A program made the position numbers and the translations under genes. From the NCBI GenBank assembly GCA_965227445.1, contig OZ245751.1, positions 4,092,001-4,156,000 of the forward strand: a DNA stretch of 64,000 bases, in the 5' to 3' direction. Below, in pieces: positions 51,305-58,493 of this stretch. The DNA is from DT-110 sp030148525. Lineage in GTDB: Bacteria > Bacteroidota > Bacteroidia > Chitinophagales > Saprospiraceae. Under the pieces are notes generated by a model. It was not told where the DNA came from. It saw only the letters and a program-made list of their open reading frames with translations, and searched no databases. Positions within the stretch are counted from its first letter, which is position 1, and each line of letters begins with the position of its first letter.

Positions 51305-51312
51305 CAAACATA
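51305..51312 (-). promoter_or_regulatory. promoter -7 box of the sigma-FecR operon
   Basis: On the minus strand it reads TATGTTTG (TAnnTTTG), 38 nt before ATG 51267. It supports that start over the longer frame. Confidence 0.6.
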
Positions 51313-51423
51313 AAGATATAAACTGTGGGTACCTTTTCCCATCGACCAAATGGGGATATCCTTGGAGGAACCCGTTTTTTGGCAGAATAAAACTATCTTT
51401 CCTCATCAATTTATTCCGCTTCT

Positions 51424-51960
51424 ATGTTTCGCGCCTACACTCGACTTGCCCTGTTATTCGCTGCTATCATCCTTGGTTTGGTGTATCAATTGCAGGGGAA
51501 CGCCCAATTTGCGATTTACCTCTACCTGGCCGCCGCACTATTGCTGGCATCGCATCTTCTCTTTGGAAATATCTGGCAGGCGTTCACCGCGCTGCGGTCC
51601 GGCCGGCCGGGCCTGGCCGATCACATCCTGGGGCTGGTCGTGCGGCCTACCTGGCTACTGCCGCGCCCCCGGGCGTACTATCATTTTGTGCAGGGCATGC
51701 TGGCCCTGCGTACCGAGCAACTGGAGGAAGGTGATCGGGCACTGCAACGAGCCCTTGCCGGCCCCTTACGCAGTGATCGGGACCGGGCGTTGGCTCTGCT
51801 AAACCGGGCGCACATTGCCTATCTTCAACAAAACTGGAGCGCCTGTCGCGCGCTTAAGGAGGAAGCCGAACAGCTACAGGCCAGAGACCTGCTCATCCAG
51901 GAACACCTGAAAAAACTTAATCAGGCACTGAATCAGCAGGGTGACGCCCGTTTGAACTGA
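51424..51960 (+). CDS. membrane protein with TPR-like domain, paralogue of the 39936 gene
   Basis: The protein has 178 residues. Two N-terminal membrane helices (TRLALLFAAIILGLVYQL and FAIYLYLAAALLLASHLLFG, about 5-45), a linker (GNIWQAFTALRSGRPGLADH), and a TPR-like cytoplasmic domain (about 75-165: PRPRAYYHFVQGMLALRTEQ, ALLNRAHIAYLQQNWSACRA). Each block lines up in order with the 202-residue protein encoded at 39936-40544, and its basic tail is missing. I do not recognise a named family. It is divergent from the sigma-FecR operon. Confidence 0.72.
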   Translation: MFRAYTRLALLFAAIILGLVYQLQGNAQFAIYLYLAAALLLASHLLFGNIWQAFTALRSGRPGLADHILGLVVRPTWLLPRPRAYYHFVQGMLALRTEQLEEGDRALQRALAGPLRSDRDRALALLNRAHIAYLQQNWSACRALKEEAEQLQARDLLIQEHLKKLNQALNQQGDARLN

Positions 51961-52050
51961 GTACACTGTAATCTAAGGTTGTATTTAGTATAGGGTATTA
52001 GGTAGTACCATTTGCTTACATCCAAATACCCTATACCTACTACTATGTAC

Positions 52051-52115
52051 CGTGAGGTTGGGCGTTGAAAAGGGTCACTTAATGAAATAGTCTATGCCCA
52101 ACCTCACGATTTTTT
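52051..52115. terminator. long-loop terminator and inverted-repeat family 3, copy 2
   Basis: CGTGAGGTTGGGC (52051-52063) pairs perfectly with GCCCAACCTCACG (52096-52108), followed on the plus strand by ATTTTTT. The loop is 32 nt. It lies between convergent genes and includes the stop of the minus-strand one. The whole sequence is homologous to 44898-44957, so it is also a dispersed repeat. Confidence 0.75.
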
Positions 52116-53547
52116 ACTGGCGAATAACCAGCTTCTGGGTCCAGTATCCCCGGTCACTTTCCATCGACAAAACGTATATCCCTGAGGATAGCCGGGGCAA
52201 CCGCAAGTTCATAGTACCGGTGTTGGTACGCCATTGACCGTGTACTTGTCCGTTCAGATCGACCAGGCGCAGATGTCCGCCCTGCGGCAATCCCTGGATC
52301 CGAATATCCTGACTGGCCGGGTTGGGCCAAAAGGCCACCTCTTGCGGGTAAGCAGTCCGGGTGCTGGTGACAGGTGCCGCAAAGGCCGCAAAGAAAAAGA
52401 CCGTATTGGTCACTGCGGGCGTGATGCACTCGGTGTGCGTGGCGGTTTCACTCAAATTGGCCGAGTTGAAACTGGGCGCACCATTTGCCCGCATTACCGA
52501 ATCGGCGATCACACTATTCTCAAAAGGCACCTGATCGTCGCCTTCGCAGTAGAATAAACGGGTAGGTGCCTGGGGAGCCCAGTCGTAAGTGTCGTTATCG
52601 CGCAGGGCCACACGCAGGGGGTGATCGGGGTTACTTTCCAGGGATATAATTATCGTGTCCTGTAACATGAATTTTGTAATCGGAGCCCCTTCCCGGGCGA
52701 TCAACGTATCGATAAACCGGAAGTTGAGATCGAATAGCTCAATGTCACCGCGGTAAAATTCCTCGCACATACTGGCGTAGGGTTCCTTGACGTATTCCCG
52801 GATATCGTCGTACAGGCCGTACACTTCGTTGTACGACATAAGGGTGTAAGGTGCATAGGCCACTGTTCCGTAGGGCTCATCACTGAGGATCAAGTCGTAC
52901 ATAGTACCGCTAATGCTATACGGCCCCGACATGTGGGTTGCGGCCGTAACGTCAAACTCGCCGGCATAGTTAGCCTGCAGCTCGCGGTGCAGAGCCTGGG
53001 CTGCATGGCCACCCTGGGAATATCCGGTCACAAATACCTGATCGTTCATGGCGAATCCGTCGTCGGCCGCGTCTAAGTCGCGTACTGCATACATCATATC
53101 GATAGCTGCCGACGTTTCGGTGGCTGCGTGCACGTACGGATGAAAGCCTCTCGATTCACCAAGTCCCAGCATATCGGGAGAGATAGTTGCGTACCCAAGT
53201 GCCCCGAACAGGCCGGCTAATTCCCAGCCACCCCGCATATTAGAAGGCACATCCTCCGGTCCCGCTACGGTACCGTGCTGCACGACCATGAAAGGAACCG
53301 CCAGGTTGGCATCCACCTGCGGCAATACCAGCAGACCGGAAGCCGTATCGGTACGCCCCTCGATATCTGGTGTGGTGTACAGGACCTTATACAGGTCGAT
53401 CCCGTTGCGGGCAAAAAATTGGAATTCGGCGGGTAGCTCAGCTTGCGTAACGGAGGTGATAAAGGTGGAAGAGACCACTTCCTGTCCCCGCAGGGGCATC
53501 AGCCCGACCAATAAAATGGCGAAGAGGGTGTATAGTATTCGGTTCAT
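52114..53547 (-). CDS. secreted lipase/esterase-like alpha/beta-hydrolase with T9SS sorting domain
   Basis: The protein has 477 residues. The signal peptide ends LRGQ. The alpha/beta-hydrolase body (about 40-390) has VPFMVVQHGTVAGPEDVPSN near the start, typical of secretory lipase and large esterase forms, and the nucleophile elbow VFVTGYSQGGHAAQALHREL (Ser near 175). A late His is in ATHTECITPAVTN. The C-terminal 80 residues (EVAFWPNPASQDIRIQGLPQ to WTQKLVIRQ) are a T9SS sorting domain, so the enzyme should reach the cell surface or medium. It is convergent with the 51424 gene. Confidence 0.87.
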   Translation of the reverse strand: MNRILYTLFAILLVGLMPLRGQEVVSSTFITSVTQAELPAEFQFFARNGIDLYKVLYTTPDIEGRTDTASGLLVLPQVDANLAVPFMVVQHGTVAGPEDVPSNMRGGWELAGLFGALGYATISPDMLGLGESRGFHPYVHAATETSAAIDMMYAVRDLDAADDGFAMNDQVFVTGYSQGGHAAQALHRELQANYAGEFDVTAATHMSGPYSISGTMYDLILSDEPYGTVAYAPYTLMSYNEVYGLYDDIREYVKEPYASMCEEFYRGDIELFDLNFRFIDTLIAREGAPITKFMLQDTIIISLESNPDHPLRVALRDNDTYDWAPQAPTRLFYCEGDDQVPFENSVIADSVMRANGAPSFNSANLSETATHTECITPAVTNTVFFFAAFAAPVTSTRTAYPQEVAFWPNPASQDIRIQGLPQGGHLRLVDLNGQVHGQWRTNTGTMNLRLPRLSSGIYVLSMESDRGYWTQKLVIRQ

Positions 53548-53683
53548 AAGTAAACGTATTCGGTTTTACTGATAAGCAATTCAGTATGTTACTGCTAAAG
53601 TATGAGAAAAAGCACCGAAATATCCCAAAACGGGAAATGGAAGACAAAAAAAGAGTCACTCAGTACTTTGTTTGCTGGTATCG

Positions 53684-53735
53684 TTCTTTTGTCTTTAGGT
53701 AAAAAGGCAAAGAAGAAATAATACAGACAAAAGAA
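53684..53735. promoter_or_regulatory. candidate operator upstream of the WYL regulator
   Basis: TTCTTTTGTCT (53684-53694) and AGACAAAAGAA (53725-53735) are an exact 11-bp inverted pair separated by 30 nt. The right half ends 38 bp before the WYL gene start. The half-site separation (about 41 bp centre to centre, close to four helical turns) would suit dimer or looped binding. No function is shown. Confidence 0.5.
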
Positions 53736-53773
53736 ATTTTTATACTATTACTTGCCAAATAAACCCTGTTCAA

Positions 53774-54655
53774 ATGGCCTCAGAAAAAGGGATGTATCGG
53801 ATTTTTCATTTAATCCGATTACTCAACTCCACACCACGTCGAACGGCTAAGCAGCTCCAGGAGCTCTTGGACGTTTCCAGTTCTCAATTTTACCGGGATA
53901 TTGATTTACTGAATAGGTTGGGCTACCCTATTGAAACGGATACGGACAATCGTCATTTCTTACAATTTCCTTTTCAGAAAGTAAATCGTTCGGCTCTCGG
54001 TCCAGACGATCTTTTCTTCTTACAGGACCATCTGCAACGGTTTGCCTCCCAAATTCCGGAAGCCAGAGTTATTTTAGAAAAACTCAATTTGAATTTAAGT
54101 ATCCTTCCCTTGGCAGATGTTCTACCCCAACTGCACGAAGCACGCTTACTACAGATGGTTCGTTCGGGTATTGATCTCGGTAAACGGTTACTACTCCACG
54201 GATACCGAAGTTTGTCTAGCATTAATATCTCTGATCGGGTGGTAGAGCCTCTCGATCTCTCAATGGACCACCAATATTTGGTGGCCTGGGATGTTGCTAA
54301 AGATCGACAAGGCCAATTTAAGCTAGCGCGTATTCAGGATATAGACATACTTGAAGCTAGTGTAAACAAGTCCCGACTGGCCAGCCCAATTGATCTGTTC
54401 AATCTGACCGGAGAAGAATGGTTACCAGTACTACTTGAGTTAAGTCCGCTGGCACACAACTTACTTACGGAAGAATTCCCCAATGCCCGACCTTTCATCA
54501 AGCGGCGTCATGGAAAGGTCTTCTTCGATGGGCAGGTACGCGATTGGAAAGGAATTGGGCGCTTTGTACTTGGCCTGCCGGGAGAGATCAAAGTGCTCAG
54601 GCCGGAAGCATTCAAAAGGTACTTGAAGGATCGGACTGCTAAAAGGACATTTTAA
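53774..54655 (+). CDS. WYL domain transcriptional regulator next to cas genes
   Basis: The protein has 293 residues. The N-terminal winged-helix part (about 1-70) has MYRIFHLIRLLNSTPRRTAK, then LQELLDVSSSQFYRDIDLLN as the HTH and RLGYPIETDTDNRHFLQFPF as the wing. The middle and C-terminal parts match the WYL domain layout (ISDRVVEPLDLSMDHQYLVA, then WDVAKDRQGQFKLARIQDID), although the exact W-Y-L tripeptide is changed. WYL proteins near cas genes can repress or tune CRISPR expression; here that is inference from position. It is 67 nt ahead of cas8b on the same strand, with a dyad and promoter between. Confidence 0.85.
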   Translation: MASEKGMYRIFHLIRLLNSTPRRTAKQLQELLDVSSSQFYRDIDLLNRLGYPIETDTDNRHFLQFPFQKVNRSALGPDDLFFLQDHLQRFASQIPEARVILEKLNLNLSILPLADVLPQLHEARLLQMVRSGIDLGKRLLLHGYRSLSSINISDRVVEPLDLSMDHQYLVAWDVAKDRQGQFKLARIQDIDILEASVNKSRLASPIDLFNLTGEEWLPVLLELSPLAHNLLTEEFPNARPFIKRRHGKVFFDGQVRDWKGIGRFVLGLPGEIKVLRPEAFKRYLKDRTAKRTF

Positions 54656-54666
54656 TACTGCCAACT

Positions 54667-54687
54667 CATTCCCGCTATTTGGGAATG
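54667..54687. promoter_or_regulatory. dyad over the cas8b promoter
   Basis: CATTCCC-GCTATTT-GGGAATG is a perfect 7-bp dyad whose right arm overlaps the TTTG upstream promoter box (54678-54681). Its position fits repression of the cas operon by a bound regulator, the WYL protein being the first candidate. Confidence 0.5.
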
Positions 54688-54703
54688 GAGTGTGGTAGAT
54701 TTG
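54678..54703 (+). promoter_or_regulatory. cas operon promoter
   Basis: TTTG (54678-54681), a 14-nt gap, then TAGATTTG (54696-54703), a full TAnnTTTG match 20 nt before the cas8b ATG. It implies that the cas operon has its own start, separate from the WYL gene. Confidence 0.6.
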
Positions 54704-54722
54704 TGACAGAAAAAAGTACGAC

Positions 54723-56627
54723 ATGCTTGATACACTTCTCAAGATCGGAAAATGGCAATCAAAAGACCAGTCTGATATCGATCGCCACTTAACAATACTT
54801 AAAATTGATAACGATAGAGAGTCTTACCATCTGGACATCGTTCTGGATTTAGACAATGAGGAAATTGCCATAGATGCAGAAAACCTTAGCGCTTATGATC
54901 CTGAAAAAACACCTAGAGATATCTTATTATTAAGAACCTTCACTGCCCGGCACCAGAAGGTGTATGCTGCAATTGACTTTGACCGTGTACATTATTTGAA
55001 AGATACGCTATTTGGAGACGAAAAAAAAGGAGACCTGCTTAAACATATTGAAAACAACTTTGAGTCTTTACTTTCTACTCCTCTGGGGGACTACCTAAAT
55101 ATTATTTTTGATCGATTAAGGATACAAGAAGAAAAGATTGATGGAAACTATATCAAAGAAGCTCTAGACATAAAAGCAACCAGGGGAAAAGTAGTAACTA
55201 CTAGATTGGTTGTCAAACATGCTGAGTTGAACCGGGGGAAGATAACGCCTCTGAATAAGATCGAAGGATTTGAAGAATTCGTCAATCTAAAATACCTAGC
55301 TAGTTTAGGGCACAAAGGGCATTGTTACATCACTGAGGAGCAAACTAATGAAGCCACCGTGATGAATATCGACAGTAGGGCAAGTATGCTGAAAATGTTT
55401 CAATCTACCACAAACAACTATGCTACTGCCTTTGACAAAAAGCTGTTAAATAGAAACTTTCAGATCGACGCTGCTACCCTAAGTGATGTCATTGCCGGGG
55501 AATCTTACCTTAGAACGCATCTAAGAGTATTTATAGCAGGTCAGGAACACTATCTGATTCCATCTTTCCCATCTTGGGCAAATGTAGAAATAGACCTGGC
55601 GATTGACAGAATCAGCACAGAAAAAGATATTTTATTCAAAAAGGGCGTACTGAGAAATACCCTTAACAACTATGAAGACTGGGGCGGTAGTCTGTATTGG
55701 ATAAATTTCTACGCCAAGTACCCAGATGCAAAATCTTTTAAGACGACTAATATCATTTCTGATGTTAGCGGACACCATATATTCAAAATTATTGAAGCGT
55801 TTGAGGCCGTTGATGAAGAGTTTGCTTCATTGCGTCAGGCGGTCAATTGGCAAAATGCTATAAATGCGGTAGATACTAATTTTGACTTTAATTTCAAGAG
55901 CATTTACCACGTAATACCCGTACGGTACAATAAGAGGGGCGAACCTCTCGAAAAAAGAAACAGAGCATTAATCCTGTTTAAATCAGTTCTTGAAAACCGC
56001 CAGGTAGACCGGCAAATCCTTTTCGAATACTTCTGCGAGCTTATGCTTTGTCACTACTATGGTCGCTACGCTGCGTATAAAAACGTGAACGACTACACTG
56101 CGGCCGGTAATCGCAAGCGAGATGACTACTTCACTTGGGCTTGCCGAGACAGCGTATTCAAATACTTAGCATTTATTCAAGTTCTTAAACGACTAAACCT
56201 TATTGATATGGAGAACCTTCAGGAAAATTTTAAACCTCAAAAAAGCTATGGCGAAGAGGTGGAAGCTTTTTTTGTTCGGATGAACTATAAACCCGAACAG
56301 AAAGCAGTCTTCTACCTCGGACGCATGCTCAATAAAGTAGCAGGTATACAAGAACAAGACAACAAGAAAAAATCAGTTCTTGAAAAAGTCAACTTTAGTG
56401 GAATGGGCGAACAGGAGCTAGCCAGGCTAGGTAACAGTCTAGTTGAAAAAGCAAACCAGTACCGAACAAAATACCCATCTGGTCTGAAGTCTGTTCTCTT
56501 TTACAACAAGCTTTTCGTAAACTTTTTCAACTACAATGACTGGAGTATGCCGCCACAAGAAGCCGTTTTCTTCTTACTATCCGGCTATTCCTATGGCTTA
56601 GTCAAAAGCGAATCCGCTGAATCTTAA
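54723..56627 (+). CDS. cas8b: type I-B CRISPR large subunit Cas8b (Csh1/TM1802-like)
   Basis: This is the large subunit of the Cascade complex, which recognises the PAM and positions the target. The protein has 634 residues, within the family's range. It begins MLDTLLKIGKWQSKDQSDID and has the beta-strand-rich N-terminal half of the Csh1/TM1802 group (TRLVVKHAELNRGKITPLNK, LKYLASLGHKGHCYITEEQT). A C-terminal helical bundle follows (AVFYLGRMLNKVAGIQEQDN, LGNSLVEKANQYRTKYPSGL, SLLS-type end LLSGYSYGLV). The zinc finger seen in some members is not evident. Order and neighbours make the assignment secure; the exact subfamily is less sure. Confidence 0.88.
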   Translation: MLDTLLKIGKWQSKDQSDIDRHLTILKIDNDRESYHLDIVLDLDNEEIAIDAENLSAYDPEKTPRDILLLRTFTARHQKVYAAIDFDRVHYLKDTLFGDEKKGDLLKHIENNFESLLSTPLGDYLNIIFDRLRIQEEKIDGNYIKEALDIKATRGKVVTTRLVVKHAELNRGKITPLNKIEGFEEFVNLKYLASLGHKGHCYITEEQTNEATVMNIDSRASMLKMFQSTTNNYATAFDKKLLNRNFQIDAATLSDVIAGESYLRTHLRVFIAGQEHYLIPSFPSWANVEIDLAIDRISTEKDILFKKGVLRNTLNNYEDWGGSLYWINFYAKYPDAKSFKTTNIISDVSGHHIFKIIEAFEAVDEEFASLRQAVNWQNAINAVDTNFDFNFKSIYHVIPVRYNKRGEPLEKRNRALILFKSVLENRQVDRQILFEYFCELMLCHYYGRYAAYKNVNDYTAAGNRKRDDYFTWACRDSVFKYLAFIQVLKRLNLIDMENLQENFKPQKSYGEEVEAFFVRMNYKPEQKAVFYLGRMLNKVAGIQEQDNKKKSVLEKVNFSGMGEQELARLGNSLVEKANQYRTKYPSGLKSVLFYNKLFVNFFNYNDWSMPPQEAVFFLLSGYSYGLVKSESAES

Positions 56628-56660
56628 TTTTAACCTTCAAGCTTTAAAACCGCTACAATC

Positions 56661-57662
56661 ATGGATAATACCATCAACAACTCCTCTGATTTTCTTTTCT
56701 TGTATGAGGCCTCCCAGTGCAATCCAAACGGTGACCCTGATCAGGAAAACAAGCCGCGCATGGATTATGATACGAAAACGAACCTAGTCACCGATACACG
56801 CGTAAAGCGCTTTATCCGGGATTATCTGAAGACTATCAATGAAGAGGAAGTCATCTTCGTAGACATGGAGGGGGAGCGGCAAGTTACTATGGATGCCAAA
56901 CTGGAAGCAGTTGTCAAGCGAACCCTAAATGACAAAAGCCTGATTGAGAAAGTATTCTCAGATAATGAGGACGCTAAAAAAGGCTATCTGGAATTACTTG
57001 AGAAGTCTAAAGATGAAGAGGCTTTCTGGGGGAAGCTAAAAGATAAAAAGCTCAAGGAGACCAATGTTGAGCTCCTCCGCTATTTAGTCAAAGAGCAGTT
57101 CATCGATATCCGGTTATTTGGCAGTGCCTTTGCGGTAGAAGGTTTTACTAAGGCGTATACTGGTCCTGTGCAGTTGAACTGGGGCTATTCGCTGAACAAA
57201 GTAGAATTGATGGATTCGGATTCTATCGTGACCATCATGAATGATGATAGCAGTACCTTCGGCAAAGACTATAGGGTACACTACAGCTTGCTGGCATTCA
57301 ATGGCACCACCAATAAGTTCGCCGCCAAAACTACCGGGCTAAAAGAAGAAGACCTCAAAGTGTTCCGCGATGCGATTTGGAACGCCATCCCGGCCATGCC
57401 TACCCGGTCAAAGCTCAATCAATATCCCAAACTGTATGTTGAACTGGTTTATAATGAAGGTTTTACCAATGGACAATTTGGAGACCTGAGAAACTACATA
57501 TCTGCCCAACCTAAAGATGGCTTGGACGAGAAAAAAGTGCGTCGGTTTGATGACTTGGTGCTAGACCTGAGCAAGCTCAAGACTTTGATTGAGGAGCACA
57601 AAGGCAAAACTATCAAAGAAGTAATCGTGCGTACCTCTACGGACCTGAAATTCTCAGTGTAA
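56661..57662 (+). CDS. cas7: CRISPR Cascade backbone protein Cas7 (Csh2 type)
   Basis: Several copies form the backbone that holds the crRNA. The protein has 333 residues. The N-terminus is diagnostic: FLFLYEASQCNPNGDPDQEN, then KPRMDYDTKTNLVTDTRVKR FIRDYL, the RRM strand and the conserved N-G-D-P loop. GPVQLNWGYSLNKVELMDSD (about 175) and YRVHYSLLAFNGTTNKFAAK (about 205) follow, ending in VIVRTSTDLKFSV. It starts 33 nt after cas8b and is 24 nt before cas5, so all are in one operon. Confidence 0.95.
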   Translation: MDNTINNSSDFLFLYEASQCNPNGDPDQENKPRMDYDTKTNLVTDTRVKRFIRDYLKTINEEEVIFVDMEGERQVTMDAKLEAVVKRTLNDKSLIEKVFSDNEDAKKGYLELLEKSKDEEAFWGKLKDKKLKETNVELLRYLVKEQFIDIRLFGSAFAVEGFTKAYTGPVQLNWGYSLNKVELMDSDSIVTIMNDDSSTFGKDYRVHYSLLAFNGTTNKFAAKTTGLKEEDLKVFRDAIWNAIPAMPTRSKLNQYPKLYVELVYNEGFTNGQFGDLRNYISAQPKDGLDEKKVRRFDDLVLDLSKLKTLIEEHKGKTIKEVIVRTSTDLKFSV

Positions 57663-57686
57663 GCTGAGCCACTAAAAACTCAGTTT

Positions 57687-58493
57687 ATGGAAATTTTGAC
57701 TTTTGAAGTACGCGGCAAAATGGCGCACTTCCGAAAATACTACGCCAACAACACTGCTTTTAGCTTTTCCATCCCACCGAGAACAACCCTTATGGGCATG
57801 GTGGCTGCGGCTATGGGCTGGCAAAAGGACGAATACTACGATAAGCTTTCTACGGAGCATATTCGCTTTGGCATAAGAGTGCTAGAGCCGATCAAGAAAA
57901 GCTTTCAGCGCGTAAATTTTCTCAGCATTAAGTCTTTGGGCAACTTGTCTAAAAACCTCAGCTCTGATTTTCGGGGACATGGTGGACGTATTCAAACGCC
58001 ATTCGAAGTGATTACGCCAATCGATTTACGTACAGGCGATGTTGCGTATCAGATTTTTCTGGCCGCTGGTAAATCAGGTACAGATACCTTTGATGAAATA
58101 GCGCAGCATTTCACCAATCATCCGCCCATTTATAATCTGTCATTAGGCACCGCAAACTTCCAAGCCAGCCTGAACAATATTCAACTTTTAAAAACTGCCC
58201 AAATCATGAAGCAGCAAACAGAAGGCTTTGCGTTGCTGCATTCTGCCGTGCCTTCAAAGATGGTGGAAGAACTCTCCTTTGAGAAAGATCAGCTTGACCG
58301 ATACAATTCGGTGGAAGAAGAATTGCTTCCCGGCGAGTTTCACAGCGGCCCTAAACGCATGAGGGAGCTGAAGAGCATGAACCGGGTGCTATTTTCGGTT
58401 TCCCAGCATCCACTTAGAGTCCGGCTCAATGCCTCTTTTTGGGAGGTACACACTGAGCGCGAATCGTTGAATATTCAATTCATGGACGTATGA
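57687..58493 (+). CDS. cas5: CRISPR Cascade protein Cas5b
   Basis: It binds the 5' handle of the crRNA at the foot of the complex. The protein has 268 residues. The N-terminal RRM-like domain begins MEILTFEVRGKMAHFRKYYA, then NNTAFSFSIPPRTTLMGMVA, the P-P-R-T-T-L-M-G-M segment typical of Cas5. IRFGIRVLEPIKKSFQRVNF and a QTPFEVITPIDLR stretch follow. The stop overlaps the cas3 start (ATGA at 58490-58493), so the two are translationally coupled. Confidence 0.92.
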   Translation: MEILTFEVRGKMAHFRKYYANNTAFSFSIPPRTTLMGMVAAAMGWQKDEYYDKLSTEHIRFGIRVLEPIKKSFQRVNFLSIKSLGNLSKNLSSDFRGHGGRIQTPFEVITPIDLRTGDVAYQIFLAAGKSGTDTFDEIAQHFTNHPPIYNLSLGTANFQASLNNIQLLKTAQIMKQQTEGFALLHSAVPSKMVEELSFEKDQLDRYNSVEEELLPGEFHSGPKRMRELKSMNRVLFSVSQHPLRVRLNASFWEVHTERESLNIQFMDV

